DNA from: Lepidurus packardi | Lineage: Eukaryota > Arthropoda > Branchiopoda > Notostraca > Triopsidae | Reading direction: 5' to 3' | DNA length: 64,000 nt | NCBI GenBank assembly: GCA_023053545.1 | Contig: JAKZAN010000002.1 | Span: 4,882,375-4,946,374 of the forward strand | Part shown: positions 45,389 through 57,418 of the stretch, piece by piece | Position numbering within the stretch: the stretch's first letter is position 1 | Layout of the letters: every line of letters starts with the position of its first letter | The notes under the pieces: generated by a model | Databases searched by the model: none | What the model saw: the letters and a program-made list of their open reading frames with translations, nothing else | Told to the model about the DNA's origin: nothing | Translations under genes and position numbers: made by a program

Positions 45389-48300
45389 ATGGCTGCTAGG
45401 CCAGTAATTAGTGGAAATGAAGACGAATTGTTGCGAATGCAGGAGGAATTTTTCGCTGGGAAGCTAGGGCCTTCTTCTTCTTTAGTGGGCGGCCAAGATG
45501 AGTCCAAAATGGGGCGAGGATTCGCTAATATGAAGCCGGATAGCAGGTCGTTCTCCGCACAAGAACGAACGTTTATTAAACCCGCCTCCGAGACTCGAAA
45601 ACGGCAATCTTTATTCGCAGAAAGACGTCAAGCTACGACAACTTCAAGCGAACCCTCTCCAAAAAGTAACTTTCCGTTCTTTAATCGCATAAAAATTAAA
45701 ATTCGATTTTTTAATATAACGTTTCGTATAATAGATGTCAAACGTGCAACTGCCGTACTTTCGGATATTGTTGAGAAGAACACGGAGAATATGAAAGCCA
45801 TACCACCTAAACTAGACACGGCTACAATCTCTTTTCCAGCCGTTTCCAAGATTGATAAGCAATTCATGGTAAATTACTCTGAAACTTCAATTACCTATAA
45901 TAATTTCTATATTTCCAGGCATCTCGCACTGCGGGCAAAGCGAAAAGTCTGTTTGCGCAGCAACTTGCCCCAAATCTAGCCCCAAACACTCCAAATGTAA
46001 CGCAGATCAAACCAAAAGTTCGCTTCTCTGTACCAGAAATATCGCAAGAGTCAATCCTGCAAGGAAGTGCGGTGGTAGGCGAATCGGAAGTAAAGCAAAT
46101 CCACCGAGAGAACTTAAACACGCTCTTCTCGTTAACCCCTGAAGAAAAAGAAGAAGAACGACGTAAATTACTAGGTTCCTTAGACCCCAAACTCATATCT
46201 TTCCTCCAATCCAAGCGCCAGACCGTTTCCCATCCCGTAATCCAGGAAGAACAAGCTGAAAACCCTGAAATGGGAGCGGAATTACCACAAGAAGAGGAGC
46301 TAGTCAGCCCAGACGTGCTTGTCACTGATCCTAATTGGGTTCATATGGGTAAACTGGAAAAGGAGAAGATGAAATGGATGGCAAACATCCAGGAACCCAA
46401 AGCTCCGCCTTCGAAAGGAGGTTACTCGGCTCGATTCGATTTCCAAGGTAAGAAACTATCACTAATATGCAGTTTTAACTAACTTTTTTTATCTTTCTCA
46501 TTCTCGTCAAGGCAATCTTCTCTCATATGATAGTCAATTAGACGTGTCTAAGGGGTTGCACCATCATGGGGAGGAGCCAGAGCGAGCTGGTTACACTGTC
46601 ACTGAGCTTTTGCACCTTTCTCGTTCTTCTTTACTCCAACAACGAATCCTAGCCTTGAATACTCTTAGTAACATCCTGAAAATGGTATATTTAATTAAAA
46701 TATATTTTTTAAAAAGTACATATTTAAAAAAAGTATATATTTAAAAAAATCAATGTTTCGAAAAATTTATATTTTTCAAAATATTTTGAAAGTATACTTT
46801 AAAAAAGGAAACTTAATTATCCTTAAATCCTTAAAAACACTTTTAAATCGTTATATTCTTTAAATCTAAATTTAAAAATTTAAAATTTAAATCTTTATAA
46901 TCTTTATATTTAATTACTTAGGCCAAAGAAGGGCGATACGATGATTGTTTAGAAGAACCTTTACTCCCCACATTGTTGGATGCTGGTCTTCTTTTCGCCC
47001 TAAGATTCGCATTGGACGATGAAGCGAATTCAGCCGTCTTTGCAGCCGTAATTGCCATAAAACACCTGCTAATTAACGAATCCGACGAGGTTAAATTGCA
47101 AAAAATTCATTTTTTTTATCAATAATAAGTTGTTTGTATAATTAGATTTGCTTAGATCGCGTGTTAAGCTGGCGTCGAGGTGACGAACAGCCTTCTTTAC
47201 CCACGGACATAGACCGTGACCCCGCCCAACGACTACAGTTTGAAGAGGACCAATCCGAGTTGAAAGATGTAGAAATGGCTCAAGTTGACGTGATCCGGGC
47301 GTGTCTTAGAATTGATCTACTCTCTCGTTTAAGGTTAGAGACATAAACACATGAGACCAAGAGACCAGGGGTCAAAGAGCCCTAACATCCTCATACTTTT
47401 CCTTTCTTTTCGTATCAGGTACATCTTGGAGGTTATGGAGCCGCCGGCTATGGCCGTTATAGCTGCTTTGGACATTCTGATCCGTGTCGTCCGTCATTCT
47501 CGCGAAGGAGCCGAGGCTGTTTTCCGTTGTCCACGGTTATTGGACACCGTCGTTGGCTTTTACTTGCCCCATTCGACCGCACAGCCTAATGGGCCATTCC
47601 GGGAGGCGTTAAAGTTAATGAGGCTGTTAATGGCGTGGAACGTTGACTGGAGCCGAAGCCTACTTGACCGCTACCCGAATATCCTCTCCGCTATCGTTAC
47701 TTATGTCACTATAGATACAAGGTTCGACTCTAAAGCGAATTATTTTATACAAATATGAATCATCTTTATTTTTCTTTCAATTTTCGTTTAGTGAGCTGCA
47801 AATACCTATGCAAGAAGGTTTGCTGCTAGGAATTGAGAGTTATCACACCTTAAGAGTCGTTTTGGCATACAATTTAGGCATTTCGGAGTTTAAGTACATG
47901 ATTTTAAGAATTATTAAGGATTTTTTGTTAATTTTCAACGAGTTTTTAGGAGTTTGCAGCAGATTTTCGTAAGACAGTTGTATTATTATGCGGGCAATGT
48001 GTCGGTGGGCACGGAATTCGAGGACGAAACGGGAATTCGGTACAGCCATGCCTTAGGCGCTTCGTTTTTGCGTTGTTTAGAGGCTGCAGTATCCATCACC
48101 AGCATGGAAAAGTAAATTTTCTTACAAATATATTTAAAAAACATAGAAAAAGTAGAGTTTTAGGTGAAAACTTTGTCAACTTTAATGTTTCTATTTGATA
48201 GGCAAGGGTTGCAGTGGGGAGATATAGAGCATTTCATGGATCCCTTGTACAACTGCGTCATCAAATGGTTTAAGCAATGCACTACAGGGATAATTAAGGT

Positions 48301-51035
48301 AAGATTTACTTTAAAATTGCTAAAGCTATTTTATTTTTTATTTTATTTTTTATTTCTTCTTTTAGGATTCAGCCTTGGGTTTGTTATCTGCCGCGTTGGA
48401 TCTATTCACCTCTTTTTATATCCGTTTAAAGAATTTACGACTGCCCTTGCTCTACGTGGACTTGCAGAAGAAGTTGGACGACTTGAAAGCCACGTCTTTG
48501 GCATTTGTGGAGTCAAAATCCTTCTCTATTGCCTTGGCAAAACTTGGGTAAAATTGAAATCGCGTTTTCTTTTTTTTTAAGAAAATCAAAAAGAATTGTT
48601 TAGAATTAAAACTTTCGTTCTTTTTTTAGCTCGTATTCCGTTCTGCTGTCTAATTTGAAACCGGGGAACCAAAGAGATCCTTCAGCCTTGCCTTCATTCG
48701 GCAGCGTGACCTGGGGTCAACCGGTTTCCCCGATTTTGGGTCCAGAAACACCGTTCCCACTTCTCCAAGCTGTCTTACGTCTTTCAAATGAGTGTATTCA
48801 CCTTAAAGAGGTCCGTTTTATTAGAAATTCCCTAAGAAGTCATAACGTCCCAGCTTATTTAACCTTAATTGACTTCATTAATCATTCCAGGTGGGCCAAA
48901 ATCTCTTGAAATTGCCCAATGTGATGAATTATTTGAAAAAACTACCGTCCTGCCAAGCTACGCTATCGAATCACTGGTTTAGTCGTTTTGAAGTGCAAAC
49001 CCTCTTCGAAACTGTGCAGTTAATTACGGTAGACGATAATTTTTTGCATAATTTATAATATTGATTTATTTTTGTATTTTAACAGGCTCAAGAAAAACGT
49101 TTGGGGCTAGGAATCGCCTTAACTGTGCTAAAACACGCCAGTGCTGGTGATGAATGGCTCGTAATGCGTCTTATGCAAGAAGTCATTTTTCAACCAGCAA
49201 CTTTCGAGAATTCCGAAGATTTAGCGCCGAAGTTGCAAGTTTTGAGCTTAGAAACCTCGACAAAAGACACTGGCTCACGGAATATCGATTCTGCTATCGA
49301 AACGTACGATATTCCTTTATACCTGGATTAAATCCGTGAAAGTTTGAACAACTGATGCGTTATTTAGGTTGAAAGAAACGGGAGAAGCGTACCGGAGGCT
49401 GTTTTTTGATGGAAAAGATTGGACAACTTCTCGTAATTGGTACCAACGGATGTCTTCGTTGTCAACTCTCACGTGTTTGCCAAGTGGATCGCTTTTACCT
49501 GCTGATTGGCCATACTTTCCTATTCTGCAGCTTCACCACACAGTTATTACCAAGTACGCTTTCGATTGTCGAGTTTTTCGATCATTTTCTGCACGAATTA
49601 TGGGTTCTTTTAGACCTGGTGAGCTGAGAGCGGATAATAAGGAAAAACTGGACCGCGATGCAGTATTGGCTGCGTTACGTTGGGTTACTTTGCTACACGC
49701 CCAAGGCAGATTAAGTGGAATGGATCAGTCAGACACGGAAAGTGCTGCTTATTACTGCAGACTTTCTTGTGTCTTCTTAGCAAGTAAAACGACTGTTCAA
49801 ATTGTTATAAAATGTGTATTTAATCTGTACGAGTGGTCTGATGCAAAACTCTGCTTTTATTTTTGTTTTTAAGGTGATAGCTGGTTTTTGGATAACGATG
49901 TGGCTGCGTACATGTGGTTATTGCTAAAACGCCTGGGGCAAGCTCCGTTGAACTTTCAAAAACCAATCCCGGGCATCGATTCATTCCCAGAATTGTAAAA
50001 ATAATTATATTTAGCAATGTTTACGTGTGTTAATAATGCTTTTTTGTAGCTATGGGCAGCTTTTAGACGAATATGAAGCTGTTTCTTATGGTCATCCCTT
50101 GTTTGGGGCGTGGATTCTACTGCCTTTGCAGTGTAGACACTCCCCTTCGTTCCGTTTGGCGTTTTGGGGAGAGCATTCCGCCATTCTTCGCAATTTTCCA
50201 CTATTACTTACACAGGTGATTTTTTCCTTGTCTTTCTTGTGATCTAGTCTATCAAACTAATTAATACTGCATTAATAAGTCACAGATCTTCCATATTAAC
50301 CAGTTTATGTCTTCTATATTTATAATTATTGTTCTTATTAATCATTCTTATTATCACTTGTGAATTGTTATCATTCTTATAATAATTCTTGTTCTGAACT
50401 GCTATTTGAAATTATTTTCATTTCAAAACACGCAATCGAGTTATAAAATGCGGACATAGATGTCGACACTGATTATAACTGTAGTTATAACTGTTGAGTT
50501 CGGCGCCAAAACTGTGACATGAATGGCGTCTTTACAAAGAAAAGTTATATAGTTGAGGTGCATGTGATATAAAGTGCCAATAATAGCTCGTGATAAGTGA
50601 AATACCTTACTTTTAACTGTTTAGTGCCAACTGATTTGTCCATATATCAACCAAACAAGTTCGTTTTACGTGTGATCTTATGTGTGACGTTATTGTAGGT
50701 ACCAGCTTCCCTGGAATCGTTTCTAGAACCCGCAGAAACACATCAAGAACTTCTATTATTCTACTCGAGTGCTTTAATCTCAGGTGACAAATATTTCTGT
50801 GTATTTTCACATAAGTTTCGTGGGTCAAATCTTTGGTTATGATAAAACTTAACGCCTCTTTTTCTCCTTTTTCTTTCTTTTCTTTTATGTAGGGCAATTG
50901 ACTCGCGATCGCAGTCCTGTCTTGTACGTCATTGCCGAACAGCATGTGCGCCAGTGGGTGGTCCGGGAACCCTCCCAGGCTATGGCCCACAAATTGGCGT
51001 CGTTTTGGTCCAGCAAACGGGCTGTGAACTCATAA
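45389..51035 (+). CDS. RPAP1: RNA polymerase II-associated protein 1
   Basis: RPAP1 helps assemble RNA polymerase II and bring it to the nucleus. Twenty exons are read: 45389-45665, 45735-45868, 45919-46447, 46512-46684, 46922-47089, 47146-47333, 47419-47721, 47792-47893, 47950-48111, 48202-48298, 48366-48547, 48630-48810, 48891-49028, 49086-49303, 49368-49553, 49614-49783, 49874-49994, 50050-50215, 50699-50783 and 50893-51035. Total 3,723 nt, 1,240 residues; human about 1,390. Family matches: [60 protein letters not shown] (RPAP1_C start), [52 protein letters not shown] and [12 protein letters not shown]. The 60-nt intron 49554-49613 is T-rich and in frame; if retained the protein gains 20 residues. 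Donors after exons 5 and 6 are GTTA types and less certain. The start at 45389 has a good context (GGCGGCATGG). Confidence 0.95.
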
Positions 51036-51354
51036 AGAAGGGATCTTGCGTTTTCGATATTGACGTTGGGGAACTTCCCAGCTCGAGGAAAAAATCGAAC
51101 GCAAGAAGAAGAGGGGGAGATGCATATGATGGAATTTTCTTTAAAAAAAAGGGGAGCAGACGGCTGGAACCGACAGTCTTTAAGTTTTAACATTTTTCTT
51201 TTTTCACCACTTTTCGTCAAAGTGTTGCAAGATTGAGAGACTAGATCGAACCATATGTCAGCTTAAATTCTTCGAGTTGTACATGTAAAGCGTAAGAAAG
51301 GTTAACTATATATAAGTTGTCGTCAACACAACTCTTTTTTCGTCTTCGTATTCA

Positions 51355-51360
51355 AATAAA
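51355..51360 (+). terminator. Polyadenylation signal of RPAP1
   Basis: AATAAA 320 bp after the RPAP1 stop, only 23 bp before the stop codon of the convergent LMX1 gene (51383). The RPAP1 transcript would end within or against the LMX1 3' end. Confidence 0.6.
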
Positions 51361-51382
51361 AAGAGAGAAAAGAAAGGGAAAC

Positions 51383-54300
51383 TCATTGCTCCATGCGGAA
51401 GTAGGAGTTTTGCATGAGATACAACTTGTCTATAGGGTTAATGTGAGGGTAAGTGGGCGGAACAAGGAGGTCATGGGGATTGCAAGGAGGATCTTGACCT
51501 GGACCAACTCCCATTACTAACGTCGAGTGGTGTTGGTGTTGAAGGATGGCCGGATGGGACGGTAGGACGTCGTTGGTGTCGTCCAAAGGCTCGAAACTCG
51601 TGCTGTCATCCAAAGACAAGTCCGAACCACATAAACTTTCCCCAGAATGCCCCACATAAGATCCACCACCTTCGGAAAACAGAGTACCTTCGTTTTAAAA
51701 CACTTATTTCGCTTAAATTCAATTCAGTACTGAATTCAATACTTCAATTCAATGCTTTAAATTCAAATCGTAACTCAAACTAAACTGAACTTCAGCGAAC
51801 TTCGCTTTTCATGAGTTAGTACTTCAGTTTCATAGGAATTTACATTCTATATACAATCTTTTTGTTTTCTTAAGTGAATACTTTTTATTATCTTAAATTA
51901 ATAGTCTTTGCTATCTAAAATCAATTGAAATTTGGTTCAGAAACTTACCGTTAGGAGAGTAGGGCATGCTTAAACCTTCAGTGTCGTTTAAACCTCCGAA
52001 TCCATCTGAAAATGATAAGTAATTAGACACTTAATGAAGGATTCGATATTTTAATTAAGAATTCGATATTTCAATGAAGATAGTTCAATATTTAATGAAG
52101 GTAAATGACAATCAAAGTCTAGATTTAAGTTTTGTTTACCTTTGTTTTTACAGTCGTTCTTGGAATCGTCTTTGCCATTCTTGCGTCCATTGCCTTCGGC
52201 GTTATTTCCCGCCGCCGCGTTTTTCTCGGCTTCAATCTTGGCTTTACGCTGCAGTTTCTTCATTTTGGCACGCTGGTTCTGGAACCATACCTGTACGACT
52301 CGTACACTGAGGCCAGTTTCCTTCGCTAAGCCTTCTCTGACCTATAAAGCACGCACTGAACACTCTTTACTTCCGATTGTAAGATGGGGAAACTTACTTT
52401 TCGACACGGCTTAGGACTGATTTCGAAGGACGCTTTGAATTGACGTCGTTGGGCGGAAGTTAGAATCGTTCGCGGTCGTTTCGGGCCTCGTCTTCCGTCG
52501 CGTGGACGGCCGCCATCTTCCCCGCCGCCTAATTCGTCTCCTAAACGTTCGAAACTGGCGTAAATTTTAAGGGGAAGTTGAGTTTGGGTTGTCCATACCT
52601 GATTGGAGGAGGAATATGTCTTTTTCGAGATCGGCACGGCAGATGATTTGGCCTGCACGGACGACAAACTGATCTCCTTTCTGTAAAGGTCGGCAGCAAA
52701 CCACACATGCGAAACAGTGCAAATGGAACACTAAACTCTGCGCTCGCATCACCAATTCTTGAGGGTAAATCCGCTCCCCGCAACGGCCGCATTTAGCACC
52801 AAATATCCTTTAAAAGAAAACGACAACATGATGCATTTTTCACTCATTTTTTGGCCCTTGAGATTCTCAAAACTGCTCAGGTTGCCTTCAAAAGAAGGTT
52901 AGGTTTCTGAGGATCTCTTACTCTTAGTGGACATTTACGAGGAATCTGGGTTTCGTCAAACCACTCCTTTTTTTCGGTTTAAAACAGCTACGGGGATTTT
53001 TTTTCTCATGGCATATTCAAGGTTCCAAGCGAATGCAGGCCGGTTGGGGACAGTATTAGGTCAGAATGCGATAAGATTCTCCGGAACCAGGTTTAGCACA
53101 CACATTGATAAGACCTGATTTTATTGCCCTATACAACTGTTTACCTTTTGAGAGCTGTTTACCGTACGAGCGCCGCTTTTGTGTCAATATTGGAACTTGA
53201 TCTCAACGGTACAGGAAGAATCTTCATTGTTGCGTCAGAGATTCTCTCGAACGTTCGAAAATGTCCTATATTTTATCATTTCCAAACTTTATATGGCATC
53301 GAACTGGTTCCAAAGTAGTATCAACAAGTTTACAAGTTTTCGTAACTTTCCATACAATTTCTTTGGTATTGAATCGTAACTTAAATAATCGTAATCGACT
53401 CGAGTTCTATAGTCGTGTTCGTGATTCTATTCGAATTATTTTCCTACTTAATTATTCCTAATTTTCCGAATTATATTACGAAGGAGTTTATTTTGGACGA
53501 AATAAGTCTAAAACTGAGCTAAAAACTTTAGATTATTGTTAATTAGGTATAGTTTGATTTCATTTCAAACTATTGTTTCATGTATGTAACTTTGAAATCG
53601 ATTTCTACATTTGAAAAGCAGTTCAGAATTCGATTACGCTTAAACGTTCGATATCGCGGTTCACAGTTAGAATCGCGATTAAGTTAAGTCTTTAAAGATC
53701 GATTTAAACCGTCAACAATGAATATGTACAGGCTTTAACAGTGTGTGAGAAGTGGAAAGGGTGTGCGTATGGAAATTTACGAGGTGTATAAGCATTCTGT
53801 GACAAACCCCCATTAAAAAAGGCTGGGAGGGGAGGCTGACCTTTGATCTATGAACCCCTTTTGAGCGTTTTCCTTAGATTTATGAGGTTGTGGTATCGTC
53901 GGTTTACCCTAATCAGTAATCGCTTCAAAGTGAGAAGTTTAGATGAGTTTTCAGGGGAGTTTAGTGTAGGAAGGGTAGTCAATTCGACAAGATAAGAAAA
54001 GAAGCTTATGTTTACCTGTCATAGTCTTGTTTGCAGTAGATTCGACCCGCTCGCCAGTAACAAGAGTGGGATAAAGGGATATGACACAAGGAACACTGGA
54101 GGCAATCCTCGTGCCATGAACCGTCGGCGACTCGCATCACATACCGATCCTGGATCGGTTGACAACAGCCTTGGCACGCTTCCTCGGATACCGGCAAAGC
54201 CGTCACTCCAGAGGAGACACTATTCCCACTAGCACTATGACTGCTGTGACTACTGCTGTTGCTGTTCAGGCTCTCGGATTCCGTTTTGGGTAAAAACGAA

Positions 54301-55223
54301 GGCGCCGGAATGTGGATCAAGGAGAAATCTTCATGTGGTAAGTGGAGGTTATGGCTGTGGTGAGGTAAAGGACAGGTTCCTGCTCCGCCGCCGCCTCCAC
54401 TCGAACTTCCAGAGCAACCCGGACAACTCGCTTCACCGTAATTTCGACCCGCGTCCGTCGTCCGGTTACCTGACTCTCCATCTAGAATTCAATGTACAGT
54501 ACATACATTAGAAATACTTGAAACGAAGCGAAGAACTCTACTCGACTCGGCAGAAATAACCTTAGAAACTACCTTAGAAACTTACTACTACCTTACTTAC
54601 TACACACTTACTACCTAAACTTACTTTCTACCTTAGAAACTTACGCTTAGAAATGGGAAGACATAGTACAGTAGAATAGAAGAAATGGGAAGACATAGTA
54701 TAGTAGAATAGAAGAAATGGGAAGAGATAGGCCAAGTTAAGTTTAAATAGATAGATATGTTTGAAGTAATATCAGAACAAATTTCAGCGGAAACAAGTAA
54801 AACAGCAGAAGTGAAAGAAGAGAGCAGTATAACTCGATAAAATACGCAGAAATATATAGAAATAGAAAATTTAGCAGATAGAAATGAAACATAACTACAT
54901 AACTAGCACTGTAAGAGATGCTTGAAGCAATGAGCATAAGCATTGTAGCAGTAATAGGCTCCTAAATCGCTACAAGTAACGCAGAAATGTAGAAATAACT
55001 GCAGAAGTATAACCATTCCAGTCAACATGAGTATGTAAGTCGCACTACAAGTAGCAATGCCCATACATTCGCACTTGTGATCAGAAATAACCGGCAATTT
55101 CTGCAGCAATAATAAGTTGAACAGTAAACTACAAGAATCGAACTTCATACCTGTGCAGCTGGGAGTAGTGGGAGCAATCTGAAAGGACGGACGTTGCTTA
55201 CTGCCTTCAGTGTCCTGGACCAT
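51383..55223 (-). CDS. LMX1: LIM-homeobox transcription factor, LMX1A/B type
   Basis: A developmental transcription factor of the LMX1 group (neural and dorsal-ventral patterning in animals). Seven exons are read on the minus strand: 55151-55223, 54016-54481, 52599-52807, 52398-52540, 52140-52341, 51949-52005 and 51383-51669. They total 1,437 nt, or 478 residues. A Gly/Ser/His-rich N-terminal region (about 125 residues, longer than in mammals) precedes LIM1 (CQGC...HEDC...CSLC...YCKQDYD) and LIM2 (CGRCGERI...[10 protein letters not shown]...CRADLE). The homeodomain starts near residue 268 ([18 protein letters not shown]) and includes [15 protein letters not shown]. The end [14 protein letters not shown] is the LMX1 signature tail. 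The intron between exons 3 and 4 is only 58 nt; its acceptor TTTAG at 52541-52545 is the only one that keeps the frame. Exon 1 could be preceded by untranslated exons. Confidence 0.96.
52808..54015. other. LMX1 intron 2 (1.2 kb)
   Basis: Separates the two halves of the LIM domains (after DYD, before RIFGAKC). AT-rich, with no recognisable exon on either strand; short open frames on the plus strand have no known match. Confidence 0.7.
54650..54726. repeat. 32-bp tandem repeat in LMX1 intron 1
   Basis: GAAATGGGAAGA.ATAG begins copies at 54650, 54682 and 54714; the unit continues TA.AGTAGAATAGAA. The rest of the intron (54482-55150) is AT-rich, with GCAGAAATA-type words near 54845-55110. Confidence 0.85.
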
Positions 55224-55480
55224 GTTTATGCTTTCAAAGTATCACCAATTTCATGAAATTTTGTTTTTAGATTGATGCCCCAAGTCGAAGCTGGAAGGCT
55301 CGGAACGGAAAACGACTAGAAACGAGAGGACCGTGTGTGAGGTTTGAGATTACTGCTCGGGAGACACTCGGGAGCACGGAGAGCAACAGCTTGCGACGAC
55401 TCGCCCGTTACGCAGCCGCAATGGTTCATCGCTGAGCGTTGCGTCCATCCGCTGCGCGTTCGCTCATTGGCTCGTCGTAT
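55224..55480 (-). promoter_or_regulatory. LMX1 upstream region, GC-rich with CCAAT-type word
   Basis: A local rise in GC and CpG (for example GCGACGACTCGCCCGTTACGC and GCTGCGCGTTCGCTC, 55392-55470), with CATTGG at about 55465-55470 (CCAAT on the gene strand), upstream of the first LMX1 coding exon. Position and composition suit a promoter or 5' UTR; no TATA box is clear. Confidence 0.4.
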
Positions 55481-56904
55481 GCTAAAACGACGTGCTTGTT
55501 TACTCCAGAAGCGAATCTCGAAGACACTTTGGGTTTCTAGGTTGCTTCCCCTTACAAAAGAAGCATTCTCCCCCCAAGGCGTCTTACGAAAGAAGAAAAC
55601 AGACCAAGTCGAAAGGATGGTGCGGGACCGTGTTTCTTTTTACGGATCGATACGTCAACAGTGCGACTCCTATTCGCTCGGAATTCCGCAGCGATGACGA
55701 CGGAAGCACAGGGAAGAAAAAGAAAAATTCCTCAGACCGAAGGTTGTCTTGGTTTTATTACTTTTTCTCCCCAAAAACTACCCCCGAGCACTAACTTTAT
55801 TTCATTAAAAAAAGAAAAAAAAGGGAAAAAAATTCCCTGAAAAACACAACACCCGAGTTTGCTCAAGAAACTTTAGCCTGAGGCTATGAGAAGCCGCTAG
55901 TATCAAAGATTCCCTTATTTCTGCCAAAGAAAGCAAGAAAGGTTTCAAAACTTGTTAGAAACAACAAATTGGATCGCAATATTGATAAAAAAAAAACGAT
56001 ACGAGATCCAAATAACAATCAAATGAGGAGATAAACGTAAAAGGGAGGAAGTTTTACGTAAGGGGGGGGGGGGGGATGTATCCACATGGAATCCTTAGTT
56101 AAGTTCCCGGACTATGTGTATAGGCAAAGCTCGAAGGCTTTGCTATAGACTACCGCCACGTGGACAGAAGAAAAAGGGGTTTGGAAAACGGCTGGACCTA
56201 GTAGTATATATACAACGTTTTGAGGGACACACACACACATGGATCTTGTGTTCCCCCAAATGGAAATACACGCACGTGTCGTCGCATTCATGTGAGAGCG
56301 GTATTGCTCTCGTTGCTGAGGAGGAGTGCGCGCCCTTGATTCTGGATGGATGGACCAGCAATCGTCCTAATGCTCACAAGGGCTCTCTCCTTGGACTCGA
56401 TAGCTTTTGCCATGACTCCTCTCTCATTTTGGGTCTAATAAAGCGAGTGGAAGCCCAGTTATACACATATGCCTGTACGATTTAGAAATCACCTGTGTAA
56501 AACTCCCGTACCAACGCCTATAGAGCCAGGGCAGGGTAGGGGCAAAACAAGGCAACTGGAAGTGATATAAGCTACAAGCGTGGGAATCATGCCAGACAAA
56601 CAGGTAGAGTCTAGTGCTCTTGGGTGCTACTATACGACACATTCTTGTTCAGATGGGTCATGCATTTGCCTAGGCAATGATCACGGTTGGTCCGATTCCT
56701 CCTTGCTCCATTACTTCCTAGGTTGGATTAGTAAGAAAGGACGGGCAAATACCGGAATTCCGGTGAATTATAAGGAATGAAAGTGAGCAATCTATGCTCT
56801 TTCGAGTCGCTTTCGTTTTTTGTACTACTTTCGACTTAAACTAGCCAAACTTCCCCGACTTACGCTTAAAAGCGTTCGTTTTTAGCCTAAACTTTTAGCC
56901 TAAA

Positions 56905-57230
56905 CAAGAAATACGAGAGAATGGAAATCTTCAGAATTCAAACTTTTTTCTATAATTTGAAGATTTCTGGTGTTCTGGAATTTGAAGAGCGATTGGATTT
57001 GAAGGAATTTGGAGTTCGATTTTACGATCTCTTTGATTTTCCAATTTCTAATTCTGGTTCGCTTCAATTTCCTAGATTCTAATTCTAGTTTTCGAACGTT
57101 AAAGATGCCTTCTTGCCCTCGTGATTTTTTTTCATTATTATTTCGGGGATTTTCATTTCGGCGACCTGAGGTTTCTAAACTCCCTTCACAGTCATACAAA
57201 TGATATATCACCACGCACAACAGTGAAATA
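56905..57230 (+). repeat. Interspersed repeat, copy A (326 bp)
   Basis: Nearly identical to 63673-64000 in the same orientation; both run from CAAGAAATACGAGAG to CACGCACAACAGTGAAATA. Differences are single substitutions and small indels in AT-rich or homopolymer parts. Copy A is bracketed by two related 70-80-bp segments (56808-56885 and 57272-57350) that share TTCGACTTAAACT, CAAACTT and CTTA...GCGTTCGTTTT, as if inserted into, or part of, a larger composite. Confidence 0.9.
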
Positions 57231-57318
57231 TTACTACGTACTATAAACAACAATGAAAGGAAGACACCATAGCCGCGTTCGTTTTGTACGTTCGACTTAA
57301 ACTTAGACTAGTCAAACT

Positions 57319-57418
57319 TACGCTTATACGCGTTCGTTTTAGTTTAAGCTTTGAACGTTTAAGGGTCGACTTTGGAAAGTCTCAGGTCCAAAACGAACGT
57401 TTATAAGCATAAGTTTAC
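57319..57418. repeat. Imperfect inverted repeat with about 40-nt centre
   Basis: The left arm at 57319-57348 (CAAACTTACGCTTATACGCG then TTCGTTTTAG) pairs with the right arm 57389-57418 (CCAAAACGAACGTTTATAAG then CATAAGTTTAC) with few mismatches. The AACGAACG/CGTTCGTT words recur at 56864, 57272 and 57976. It resembles a small non-autonomous DNA transposon or a snapback structure. Confidence 0.65.
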
